DNA from: Strigamia acuminata
Taxonomy: Eukaryota > Arthropoda > Chilopoda > Geophilomorpha > Linotaeniidae
Direction of reading: 5' to 3'
Length of the DNA stretch: 64,000 nucleotides
Assembly (NCBI GenBank): GCA_949358305.1
Contig: OX442323.1
Coordinates: forward strand, 682,001 to 746,000
A program made the position numbers and the translations under genes. Positions 1 to 10,300 of this stretch are shown piece after piece. The notes under the pieces were generated by a model, which was not told where the DNA came from, made no database searches, and was given only the letters and a program-made list of their open reading frames with translations. Position 1 is the first letter of the stretch, and the number at the start of each line of letters is the position of its first letter.

Positions 1-642
1 TCGATTCGCTTTCGAATCGAATACGAGTTTTGCCCTTCTTCAACGCGAAATCGTATTCGACTCGTTTTCGAGTCGAATACGAGTTTTGCCCTTCTTCAAC
101 GCGAAATCGTATTCGACTCGTTTTCGAGTCGAATGCGAATTTTGCCCTTCTTCAACGCGAAATCGTATTCGACTCGTTTTCGAGTCGAATGCGAATTTTG
201 CCCTTCTTCAACGCGAAATCGTATTCGATTCGCTTTCGAATCGAATACGAGTTTTGCCCTTCTTCAACGCGAAATCGTATTCGACTCGTTTTCGAGTCGA
301 ATACGAGTTTTGCCCTTCTTCAACGCGAAATCGTATTCGACTCGTTTTCGAGTCGAATGCGAATTTTGCCCTTCTTCAACGCGAAATCGTATTCGACTCG
401 TTTTCGAGTCGAATGCGAATTTTGCCCTTCTTCAACGCGAAATCGTATTCGACTCGTTTTCGAGTCGAATGCGAATTTTGCCCTTCTTCAACGCGAAATC
501 GTATTCGACTCGTTTTCGAGTCGAATGCGAATTTTGCCCTTCTTCAACGCGAAATCGTATTCGACTCGTTTTTGAGTCGAGTACGAATTTTGCCCTTCTT
601 CAACGCGAAATCGTATTCGACTCGTTTTCGAGTCGAATACGA
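1..642. repeat. Left 56-bp palindromic tandem array, copy 1 (truncated by window start)
   Basis: A tandem array with a 56-bp period; the phrase CTTCTTCAACGCG recurs every 56 bases from position 35. Each unit contains a hairpin with 9-nt arms TTCGACTCG and CGAGTCGAA around a TTTT loop, or a variant with arms TTCGATTCG and CGAATCGAA. The units lack stop codons in several frames, which produces long but meaningless open frames rich in Arg, Ser and Phe. At least 11 units are visible, and the array runs off the left edge. It is longer than the matching array at 33240-33766, so unit number varies between the two copies. Confidence 0.9.
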
Positions 643-1795
643 GATAGTCGATGACCCGTTCCCGGACTTTGACTCGTACGACTCGTATTCGAGATGTATT
701 CGAGATGTATTCGAATCGTATTCGAGTCGCATTCGAGATGGTCGATGATTTCCACTCGCTCGTATACGCGTTGTATACGAGCTCGTATTTTGATCGTAAT
801 CGTAAACGAATCGTTTACAAGTCGTATACAAGTCGTATACGACGTGTATACACCTCGTATACGAACGAAGTTTGGAAAATCCACCGGACACTTACTACGA
901 CATGAAAACACATAGTAGTCACATACGTCTTATTTGGAAATTGTGTTTTCACAAACTTCGTTTGTATACGAGGTGTATACACGTCGTATACGACTTGTAT
1001 ACGACTTGTAAACGATTCGTTTACGATTACGATCAAAATACGAGCTCGTATACAACGCGTATACGAGCGAGTGGAAATCATCGACCATCTCGAATACGAC
1101 TCGAATTCGATTAGTATTCGATTCGAATACGATTCGAATTCGATTCGAATACGAATACGATCAAAATACGAACTCGTAACAACTCGAATACGAGATAGTC
1201 GATGACCCGTTCCTGGACTTTGACTCGTACGACTCGTATTCGAGATGTATTCGAGATGTATTCGAATCGTATTCGAGTCGCATTCGAGATGGTCGATGAT
1301 TTCCACTCGCTCGTATACGCGTTGTATACGAGCTCGTATTTTGATCGTAATCGTAAACGAATCGTTTACAAGTCGTATACAAGTCGTATACGACGTGTAT
1401 ACACCTCGTATACGAACGAAGTTTGGAAAATCCACCGGATACTTACTACGACATGAAAACACATAGTAGTCACATACGTCTTATTTGGAAATTGTGTTTT
1501 CACAAACTTCGTTCGTATACGAGGTGTATACACGTCGTATACGACTTGTATACGACTTGTAAACGATTCGTTTACGATTACGATCAAAATACGAGCTCGT
1601 ATACAACGCGTATACGAGCGAGTGGAAATCATCGACCATCTCGAATACGACTCGAATTCGATTCGTATTCGATTCGAATACGATTCGAATTCGATTCAAA
1701 TACGAATACGATCAAAATACGAACTCGTAACAACTCGAATACGAATCAAAGTCCGGGAAACAAAAATCGACCATCTCGTATACGATTCGAAAGCG
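643..1795. repeat. Palindromic core of the foldback structure: two direct 551-bp units
   Basis: Two direct copies of a 551-bp unit (643-1193 and 1194-1744) differ at a few bases. Each unit is itself an inverted repeat: a run of GTATACGA and CGAATACG palindromic words is followed by its reverse complement. The halves are separated by a non-palindromic stretch of about 100 bases (near 868-960 and 1419-1511) containing the words GGAAAATCCACCGGA and ATGAAAACACATAGTAGTC. The tail at 1745-1795 is the reverse complement of the start of the unit (the TCCCGGACTTTGA word), which closes the inverted symmetry. I see no gene here; open frames across it are by-products of the low-complexity sequence. Confidence 0.85.
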
Positions 1796-2311
1796 AATCG
1801 AATACGATTTCGCGTTGAAGAAGGGCAAAATTCGTACTCGACTCGAAAACGAGTCGAATACGATTTCGCGTTGAAGAAGGGCAAAATTCGTACTCGACTC
1901 GAAAACGAGTCGAATACGATTTCGCGTTGAAGAAGGGCAAAATTCGCATTCGACTCGAAAACGAGTCGAATACGATTTCGCGTTGAAGAAGGGCAAAATT
2001 CGCATTCGACTCGAAAACGAGTCGAATACGATTTCGCGTTGAAGAAGGGCAAAATTCGCATTCGACTCGAAAACGAGTCGAATACGATTTCGCGTTGAAG
2101 AAGGGCAAAATTCGCATTCGACTCGAAAACGAGTCGAATACGATTTCGCGTTGAAGAAGGGCAAAACTCGTATTCGATTCGAAAGCGAATCGAATACAAT
2201 TTTGCGTTGAAAAAGGACAAAAATCGTATTCGATTCGCTTTCGAATCGAATACGAGTTTTGTCCTTTTTCAACGCTTGGGAAAAGGACTCGAATGCGCCT
2301 CCACGTTGCAA
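1796..2311. repeat. Right 56-bp array, inverted relative to the left array, copy 1
   Basis: Same 56-bp unit as the left array but on the opposite strand: CGCGTTGAAGAAG recurs every 56 bases from about 1811. The outermost units are diverged (TTTTTGTCC and TTTTTCAACGCTTGGG variants near 2205-2280) and match the diverged outer units of the second copy. Left array, core and right array together form one large inverted repeat. Confidence 0.88.
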
Positions 2312-2875
2312 TGCGCATTTGTGTAAACGATGATGGAATCCCCTGCTTAAATACTGGCTATCGCGTCACGTAACAGCAACGTGCCACGTCACGTAATTGC
2401 AACGTGCCGCGCTATGCCACACAATGTGCCGCCGCGATAGGCCATTGAACCCGAATGTGTGTGATGCGAAACGCGCGAGTACGCGCGCGTAGAACGCGCG
2501 GCAATGCTAGCAACAGGAGCGCAACTGCCCAAGAAATTGCTCAACAATAAAAGGCACGTGGAAGCACGTGCCTGAAACAATAGGCACTTCAAATAAAGTT
2601 ATTGTTAAAAAACGGGCTTGAAAACCAACAATTACACAATAATTAAGGGGCAAGAAATGAACTTTGCTGCAATGCAAAGTTCTCAAAATACAGAGAAATG
2701 AAAGTTACACTTGTATAAAGAATTGACAATGTTTGAAACCAATAAAAACTACAAAAACACACTTGTAAAAAACCCAAAACAACCCCCAGAATGAATTATT
2801 TGACTCAAATTAACCCTAAAACGGTCTTGGAGGTCGTGCAGACGACAGAGTCGGATCGGAAGGTTGCTAAAACCT
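2312..2875. repeat. Right flanking arm of the foldback structure, copy 1
   Basis: Non-array arm. Its reverse complement lies on the other side of the complete second copy, at about 32640-33223. It contains GC-rich short palindromes (CACGTGGAAGCACGTG, CTTTGCTGCAATGCAAAG) and ends in GGTCGTGCAGACGACAGAG, then GCTAAAACCT. No coding capacity is visible. Element A interrupts the arm at 2875; it continues at 24083. The last four bases (ACCT, 2872-2875) are the target-site duplication of A. Confidence 0.85.
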
Positions 2876-3890
2876 TGTTGTGACCCGACTGGACCGGGGT
2901 CAACGAAGAGTTTCTCTCGTGACCTCGTTTCGGGTGTAAGGGGAGCCGCAAGCGCGTCTCCCTTCCCTCAGTGCATTGACATCTAGTCAATGGACAGGCG
3001 TCTGCCCTGAGGGAGTGGGGATGGTTCGTCCACCCCACCATTGGGTGATTCTGGTCACCTGTCAACCCCGCTTTGTGCAAAGGAATGTGCCTTGCACTGA
3101 GCGGGCAGAACCAACACAACCATCAAACGAGAAACACACGTAAACCCGTCGTCCTACAAGATCAGGCCCAAGTAAATATACTGGGATTGACCGAGGACAA
3201 AGGACAATTTACCGTGAGTACGTTTGGTCAGTGTCAAACTCCGCAGAGTAACCTGCGAGATAAGATTACCACACTATTTTAGCACACCAGCTAGAAATAG
3301 TAAAAACCACTCCAGTTTAGCGAGTTGTGCAGACAAACGGTCGCACAAGCCTAAACTGCAGTAAAACCACGACGAGCGTTCCCGCCGCTGTGTGACCGCC
3401 GGGAACCAGAAGAGTCCGCCGCTGTGTGATCGCCGGACACCACACAAAAACCTAGACAACAGCCCGAAGTAAGTCTTTTAACTAAGCATTCACTCGCGCC
3501 CGACCAGCGTGAGCCCGAAGGACCAGCCAGAGACGAGCCGAGGACGCCATATTGCCACGCCGGCCCAAGACGACACCACGTTGCCACAACGAGGACGCCA
3601 TCTTGGACGCGAACGAAACAAAGGACGACCTCGCCGATTCCAGCCAGCTTTCATCTTACCTTTACCTTTCCATTTCCCATCACCCATTCCGATTTACCTT
3701 TTACTTACCCTTTATATATATATATAAGATATATCTGTACATTGCCCCGCAGAATAAATCTATATTATATTTTACCTTTTATATCTGTGTAATCATTTCT
3801 TTGGGTAAACCGCTTGAGCAAAGCGGTAGTGAGTTAGTCGAATTAAGTAATCAACCCACGAGTTAGCGACGGTTAGAGTTGAGCGCGACA
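2876..3890 (+). repeat. Element A 5' LTR
   Basis: 1,015-bp direct repeat, paired with 23068-24082, bounded by TG and CA. A TATA-rich stretch lies near 3714-3727 and an AATAAA signal near 3751, close enough together to suggest a short R region. The U3 carries GC-rich inverted motifs and two copies of a CCGCCG(C/G)TGTGTGA word near 3387-3430. Confidence 0.95.
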
Positions 3891-3892
3891 CG

Positions 3893-3913
3893 TGGGGGCC
3901 TGTCCGGGATTTG
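3893..3913 (+). promoter_or_regulatory. Element A primer-binding site, tRNA-Pro-like
   Basis: Two bases after the LTR comes TGGGGGCCTG, then TCCGGGATTTG. The complement of an animal tRNA-Pro 3' end begins TGGGGGCTCG then TCCGGGATTTG, so 19 of 21 positions agree; the two mismatches are in the acceptor-stem part. tRNA-Pro priming is familiar from gammaretroviruses. The assignment is from memory of tRNA sequences and would be settled by comparison with the host tRNA set. Confidence 0.7.
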
Positions 3914-3961
3914 TTGAATAACTGATTCTAACCTGTGATTACATCATACCCAAAGCAAGAA

Positions 3962-4601
3962 ATGGCAGATAATACCCGAGTAACAGATTCCGACTCCGAC
4001 GCAAACAAGAGAGCCGGCAGTCGTAAAGGCGCCGACTATCACTTGCGATCTGGAGGTCCCTTACCCAAAGCCTCAGCGCACGAAGCGAGGCAAAAACGGC
4101 GTAAGCCTAAACCCGATCGTAGAAGCGCATCAGAGGCATCGCACCCGTCTCGCACCGAGACGAGGCAGCGATTGGACGAGACAGAGCGGGGTGAAGAGCA
4201 ATCTCACTCCAAACTGCCGCGTTCTAACCGTGACGACGAGACGAGCGGAAACGAGGTTTTATCCCGTAACCAATCGCCTCGTCTAACGCACGACACCGAG
4301 GTGGGCAGTCCGAAAGCAGCGTCTCCGATACAAAAGACGGCCTCAAATACGACCGCTAATTCGGCACTAGACACGCCAATTACGCACAGTCGACCAGCCT
4401 CGGTAGTGTCTGAAGGGCACAAGTCCAACTCGTCCTCTGTCAAGCGTGTTTCGAGCCAGCCTTACAGCGTCTCGGGCACCTTGATTGATGCGATGCAATT
4501 GGCACAAGCGGAGGGAGTGAGATACACCCTTCCGACGGGGAAGATTACAGTGTACGAAACGTTACAAATCGTACGTGCAGCTTTAAAAGCGCACAGTGTA
4601 T
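3962..4601 (+). pseudogene. gag: Element A gag, 5' portion (interrupted by element B)
   Basis: Structural protein gene of element A. The ATG at 3962 (context AGAAATGG) is the first in frame after the primer-binding site. The visible part is hydrophilic and low-complexity, rich in Asp, Ser, Arg and Lys (begins MADNTRVTDSDSD), with a short ordered stretch before the break. Element B is inserted at 4601, and the frame stops 14 bases inside the B LTR. Removing B plus one GTAT duplication joins this frame exactly to the downstream portion (640 + 2,444 nt = 1,028 codons including the stop), so gag was one protein of about 1,027 residues. The usual Ty3/gypsy gag is 300-500 residues, so this is unusually long. 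Confidence 0.85.
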
Positions 4602-5113
4602 TGTCACGCGGTTGAGTTGCGTCGTCTGCCGACCAGCTCAAACCAGCGATAGAATTAAAGAAGTTGTCAAAATCTATCACTAGCCAGCGTACGTGATGGT
4701 GACATCACGGGCTGGTCAATCTGGATTAACTCAGGGGGTGACTCTAGTATAAAAGAGCCACTTTGGCTCTTAGAGCTCAGTCCATCCCGGGCTTCTAAAC
4801 AGTTAGCACCAGCCAGCAAATGGCGTGGTGTGATTGTTTCCCTCCAAATTGAATCAAAGTGTTAATCATATCTTAGAGTATTTATTAGGTTTAGTTTAGA
4901 TTTAGTTTTACATTTTGTATTTATGATTTAAGTGTTTTGATTTAAAGAATAAAGACACGGTATTGTTTTCAATCTTAAACTCTGGCTTTGTTTCATTTCA
5001 CTCTTAGCTAATTAAGTCACTCTTTAGCTCAGCTAGTATTAGTGAAGCTAAAGGTCTCGTAGTAATAAGTAAATAAGTTACGTGGTCACTATTGGCCATT
5101 TGGCCACGTAACA
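4602..5113 (+). repeat. Element B 5' LTR
   Basis: 512-bp direct repeat paired with 11800-12311. It contains a TATA box, an initiator and a stem-loop (separate entry) and an AATAAA signal at 4948-4953. After the LTR come AAG and TGGTGGAGATTGCGG (from 5117), a plausible primer-binding site that I cannot assign to a tRNA. Confidence 0.95.
4748..4782 (+). promoter_or_regulatory. Element B core promoter: TATA box, stem-loop, initiator
   Basis: TATAAAA at 4748-4754; TCAGTC at 4777-4782, whose A at 4779 lies 31 bases after the first T of the TATA box. This matches the arthropod TATA plus Inr (TCAGTY) arrangement. Between them lies a perfect 8-bp hairpin, AAGAGCCA (4753-4760), loop CTT, TGGCTCTT (4764-4771). 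The same set recurs in the 3' LTR at 11946-11980. Transcription start at 4779 is inferred. Confidence 0.65.
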
Positions 5114-6226
5114 AAGTGGTGGAGATTGCGGTTTTCTTTTGAGACCCACTAATTGGTTTGATAAAAGTAGTAAAAAGTAAAAAATTACAGTAAAATCAGC
5201 CAGTTTTGTGCTAAAATTGAGAACTTAGAGCTAAAAAACCCCGTAAAAACTCAGTTAAAAATAAGAATTCTTATAAAATTTAGAAGGAGTGCAGATTAAT
5301 TTGCATATTGGATAGAAATAAGAGTGAATCATAGAGTGACTCAGAGTTTGAAGACAGTATAGTGATTGAATATTTAATTGAGTTGCATTGAATTAGATAA
5401 TATTTTGGATTTAATTATTAAAGTTGTTTAATATTGTTGAATATTGAATTTTGCAGGAAAATTTATTTTGATAATAATATACTTAATAAAGTTTAATAAA
5501 TTTAATTTTTTGTTTACAGGAAATTGATAAATTAGTGATAATTTATATAGATTCTGTTGTTGACTAATAATAATAATTGTTTATTTTCCAGAATTTGGAT
5601 AATTGTGAAACATAAAAATGAGAATATTTTTCAGGATAAGGATTTTGAATATTGAGTGTTTATTTAATGATAAAACATTGATTGATAACGATTACATTAT
5701 AGGCAATGTGTTTTTTTTTATATATGTTGAGGTTTATGTTGATTTCAATGATTAATTGCATAAAGATTTATTTCAGGATAAGTGATTGGTGAATTTTGGT
5801 TGTAGTGAATGTGTGGAGGTGCATTATAGAGTAGTGAAAATAAAAAATTATAGTGCATTTCAAGGCTTAATAGTGGATAAACTAGTGAAGCTTACACAGA
5901 CACAAACGGACAATTTACTAGACTTACAGAACCAAGAATTACAAAGATTAGTGGATAACCCTAATATAACCAAAACTAGGAAGAAATCAAAATCACATTC
6001 GGGATCGGAAGTGAAGGAGGAAGATCCAGTTGTTGAAATAAAGGAGGAAGATCAATTTCAAGATTCATTATCGCAACAAGAACTTGATTTGTCCTCACCT
6101 TTGAAATTAACAAAATCAAAAGAGTTAAAATCAATTTTTGAATTACTAACACCAATAAAGACTATACAAACACCTTTATTAAAAACTAATACACAAGGAT
6201 CCACATCAAAAGGAATAGTATCCAAG
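5114..6226 (+). other. Element B leader with clustered splice-acceptor-like motifs
   Basis: AT-rich leader between LTR and gag. Five T-rich stretches ending in CAG occur near 5454, 5520, 5592, 5634 and 5776; the last two share TTTCAGGATAAG. From 5786 to 6226 the gag frame is open and reads as acidic, hydrophilic protein but has no ATG; an in-frame TGA sits at 5783-5785. Non-AUG initiation, spliced entry past that stop, or chance openness are all possible. No other gene seen. Confidence 0.5.
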
Positions 6227-7231
6227 ATGGCGGACCCAACGGCAGTACTAACTGATTTATTTAAGAGTTTGATGATACAAAAGCGACCTGTCGTTTGTTT
6301 TGATACGGAAAAAGGGAATATTGATCAGTGGCTCGTGGCTTACGAAGCAACAATAGGCACAGATGATGAGAGAGTTAAACAATTGCCATTAGCGTTAAAA
6401 ACTGATGGTCTGGCGTGGTATGTGGAATTGCTCAAGAAAAATCCAACATGGACTTGGACAGAGTGGAAACCACAACTAGAAGATAAATTTCGTAGAGGCC
6501 AGGAAAATGTTTTAAATACTCTTCATTTTATGTCGCATACAGAAGGAACAGCAGATGCCTATATGAAAAAAGTTTTGGCTGAGTGTGCTTTTGTAAGGCC
6601 GGAGCTCACTGAACATCAAAAGATTAATTATGTTTATCAAGGTATGAAACCCGATATGAAGAAGATGATAATTACAGTATTCCCATCCACACTGGCAGAG
6701 ATGGAACAGAGGGTGAAGTTGTACGAGACCCACAAGGTTAAGGATCCAGCGGATTTACTGCTCTCACTTTTCAAAAAGGTGGTGGATGAAAAGGTAACTC
6801 CAGCGACATCAGGTAAACTGAGTGGAACTGTGGAAACCTCATTAACCCACGCCGAGCTTTTAGCTGAAAATGCAATGTTAAGGCAACGGTTATTAGCTCT
6901 TGAGACGGTGGAACCGACGTCAGAAGAACCCATCTTGATAGGAAGCCAGTGGTATACACCAATGAAGCGAGGAGGTCAGAATTTTCAGTATAAGAATTTT
7001 CAAAGAGGTAGTACTAATAGAGGTGGTAGTCAAAATTACAATACTAACAATAACAATAATAGTAATAATAATAATACTCGATCTTGTGGATGCTATCATC
7101 ACTTTACTTGCGAGTTTTATAATCCACCAAGGTACCAACAGGATAGAGGTGGTACTGCTGGAAGACCAAGAAGACGTAGAAGAGAAGGTCCTAGTACTAC
7201 AGTCAACACCCAACAACAGACGGAAAACTGA
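6227..7231 (+). CDS. gag: Element B gag polyprotein
   Basis: Structural (capsid) protein of element B, 334 residues from the first in-frame ATG (context CCAAGATGG; begins MADPTAVLTDLF). A Retrotrans_gag-type capsid region covers roughly residues 20-190 (motifs FDTEKGNIDQWL, GLAWYVELLKK, WTEWKPQLEDKF). The C-terminal part is basic and Asn-rich, with a run of Asn residues and an Arg-rich tail. The usual CCHC zinc knuckle is absent; a Cys/His cluster (CGCYHHFTC) may replace it. The frame extends about 147 codons upstream without an ATG. The stop lies 86 nt before the pol ATG, but the pol frame (-1 relative to gag) is open back across that gap, so frameshifting is likely. I see no canonical slippery heptamer at the gag end. 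Confidence 0.9.
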   Translation: MADPTAVLTDLFKSLMIQKRPVVCFDTEKGNIDQWLVAYEATIGTDDERVKQLPLALKTDGLAWYVELLKKNPTWTWTEWKPQLEDKFRRGQENVLNTLHFMSHTEGTADAYMKKVLAECAFVRPELTEHQKINYVYQGMKPDMKKMIITVFPSTLAEMEQRVKLYETHKVKDPADLLLSLFKKVVDEKVTPATSGKLSGTVETSLTHAELLAENAMLRQRLLALETVEPTSEEPILIGSQWYTPMKRGGQNFQYKNFQRGSTNRGGSQNYNTNNNNNSNNNNTRSCGCYHHFTCEFYNPPRYQQDRGGTAGRPRRRRREGPSTTVNTQQQTEN

Positions 7232-7317
7232 GAAGTCGGCCACAGAGAGATTGTCACCATCCGAATAGAAGTAAGAAGAAAAAGAAGAAAAGATGGAAAA
7301 AGGACAACATTACAGTA

Positions 7318-10300
7318 ATGGATATAAAAATTTCGGAATCATTGTTGGAAATCCCGGTAATTGTAAAGAATTTGGAAATAAAGGCAGTCATGGACACTGG
7401 AGCTAAGAAGAACATTTTGAGTGAAGAGTTAGCAGAAATATTACAGTTGGATTATCAACCTACACCTAACGTTAGATTACGAGGAATAGGAACTGATTTA
7501 ATAACTCCAGTGGGTAAAACAAATTTGAACATTCAAATAGGACAATTGCAGTATTCAGTAGAAGTATTGATAGTTAGAAGTTTCAATTACCAACTGTTAT
7601 TGGGGGATCCATTTATGACTTTTGCGAGGTGTGTTGTTGATTACGATTTACAAAAAATCTTTGTGGGCCGAAAAAGTGGATTAGAAGCAGTTTTCCCGAT
7701 GAATAAGACGTATGTGGACCAGAATTACGTAGCAAGAGTGATAAAAGGCATAGCAATTCCACCAATGCATGAATGTGCAGTTCCAGTTAACCTAAGCACA
7801 GCTTTAACGAAAGAAATGTTTTTGGAACCTTTAGGAAATGTAATTGATAGGTTTGGTATTATGTGTTGTAAGACGTTAACAAAGTTTGAGAACGGCAAAG
7901 GCGTAATACGAGTGGCGAATCCAACATCTAAGTCCATTTTTCTGCAAGAGAAGTCTGCGATTGGTAAGGCACATTATATTATTGATATTGGGTTGATGGA
8001 TGAAAAACAAGCAAATTGTTTTGACTCTAACTCCCCGAGTTCTAAGGTTGTTGAGTTGTCGAATGAAAAACAAGCAAATTGCTTTGATTTTGACTCCGCA
8101 ATAGCCGAAGGTAAGATGACCAAGAACCAACAGCAACAAATGAAGCAGTTACTTCAGAAAAATCAGGACAGATTTGCCATGACAGATAAAGATTTAGGAA
8201 GAGTAACCAACTTTAGTCATAAAATTGATACAGGTGATCATGAACCTATTCACTTGCAGCCGTACAGACGTTCAATTGCAGAAAAAGAAGTAGAAGCTGA
8301 GGAAACCAGAAAATTGTTAGAACAAGGAGTCATAAGGGAATCAGAAAGTCCCTGGAGCGCGCCAGTTTTACTCATCAAGAAAAGAGACGGTAAATGGAGG
8401 TTTTGTGTTGATTGGAGAAGGTTGAACGCAATTACAAAGAAAATGGTGTACCCACTGCCAAGAATAGATGACACGTTAGATCAACTAGCAGGGGCCCAGT
8501 TTTTCTCGATGATGGATTTAATCCAAGGATACCATCAAGTTGAAATAAATGAACAAGACCGAGAGAAGACAGCGTTCACCACTTCAACCGGACACTATGA
8601 ATTTAATGTCCTTGGAATGGGGTTATGTAACAGCCCAGCAGCGTTTCAAAAATTGATGAATAAAGTATTGGGCAACCTCCTTGGAAAAGTCTGTATAGCC
8701 TATCTTGACGACCTTATAATTTTTTCTAAAACATTTGAACAACATTTACAAGATCTGGACTCAGTCTTTGAAAAACTGCGAATTGCGAATTTAAAGGTAA
8801 AGCTAAGTAAATGCACGTTCGGGACGGATACCATCCGGTATCTCGGACATGTGATTGATTCAGAAGGCATTTCACCAGATCCACGAAATCTCGAGTCTGT
8901 AGCAAAGTTTCCAATTCCATTAAATGTGAAGCAGTTAAGGGGATTTTTGGGTTTGTGCTCATATTATAGAAAATTCATTTTAGGATTTGCTGATATTTCC
9001 AAACCCTTGGTCAACCTTACGAAGAAAGACGAGAAATTCGACTGGGGACCGCCTCATGAAGAAGCATTTAAACAACTAAGAACAGCTTTGGTAACAGTGC
9101 CAGTTTTGGCTCATCCTAATTTCGCACAGCCTTTCATCATATCGACGGATGCAAGCGCTTACGGTTTGGGAGCCATTTTGAAGCAAAAGCTTAACAACCA
9201 AGAGCATGTGATTTGTTATGCTAGTAGGTTATTGAGCAATGCCGAACAGAACTATAACGCGACAGAAAGAGAATGTCTGGCCATATTGTTTGGCATACAG
9301 AAATTTCGCCCTTATTTGTATGGAAAGAAGTTTACCATCATCACGGACCATTCAGCACTTCAATGGCTGAAAAGCGTCAAAAATCCAAATGGTAGGTTAG
9401 CACGATGGAGTCTGCAGTTGGTTGACTATGATTATGAAGTACAGCATAAGTCAGGCAAGAAACATACAGATGCCGATGCGTTAAGTAGGATTCCTGAGGA
9501 CATTAGTGAAGAAGTAATTATTCCTTCATTATTGCTCGAAAATCTCGATTTACCTGCAGAGCAGCGTAAAGATCAGAAGATTATGGAACTCATCACATCA
9601 CTGCAGACAATAGAGCAACTTCCGCGCAAAAGAAGACGTCCGCTACAGCAGTACGTACTTCAAGGCGATATTTTGTTTAAGAAGAAATTTAATTCCTTGA
9701 ACACGGAAGAATTACTGTATATTCCACAGCATTTGAGAAAAGATGTTTTAGTAGAAATGCATGATGGTCTTACAGGCGCTCATCTAGGCCTGAGTAGAAC
9801 TTGGAAGAAAATTAGAACACGTTTCTTCTGGCCAAGGATTTATAGGGACGTAAGGAATTACGTACTCTCATGTCCGAAGTGTGCAAGTGCAAAAACCATG
9901 ACAACACCGCCAAAAGGATTGATGCAGCCGTGGTCGACAGTGTCTCGACCATTCGAACGAGTAGCCATAGACACGTTAGGCAGTTTTCCAACATCTGACA
10001 CAGGAAACAAGTACGTTTTCATTATTACGGATTATTTATCACGCACTGCAATAGCTAGAGCAGCACCAGCTTGCACAGCTATTGAAGCAGCGAATGCCCT
10101 TGTTTATGAAGTCATGCTGAAAGAAGGAAGCCCACGAGAGATTCTGAGTGATAAGGGAACAGAATACAGAAATGAAATGATTAAGGAGATATCTGCATTG
10201 TTTAAGTCCCTTCACAAATCCACTTCCGGATACCATCCAAGAACAAATGGTCTTACGGAAAGATTTAATGCAACAATAGCTAAGATGTTGCAGAGCTATG

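Noticed and set aside
1-642. Regular 56-bp repeats as a CRISPR array
   Set aside because: There are no unique spacers; the whole 56 bp repeats, in eukaryotic DNA with no cas genes.
1-2311. Many overlapping 70-220-codon open frames on both strands rich in Arg, Ser and Phe
   Set aside because: They follow the 56-bp and 551-bp repeats, exist in several frames at once, and mostly start at non-ATG codons; their openness comes from low-complexity sequence lacking stops.
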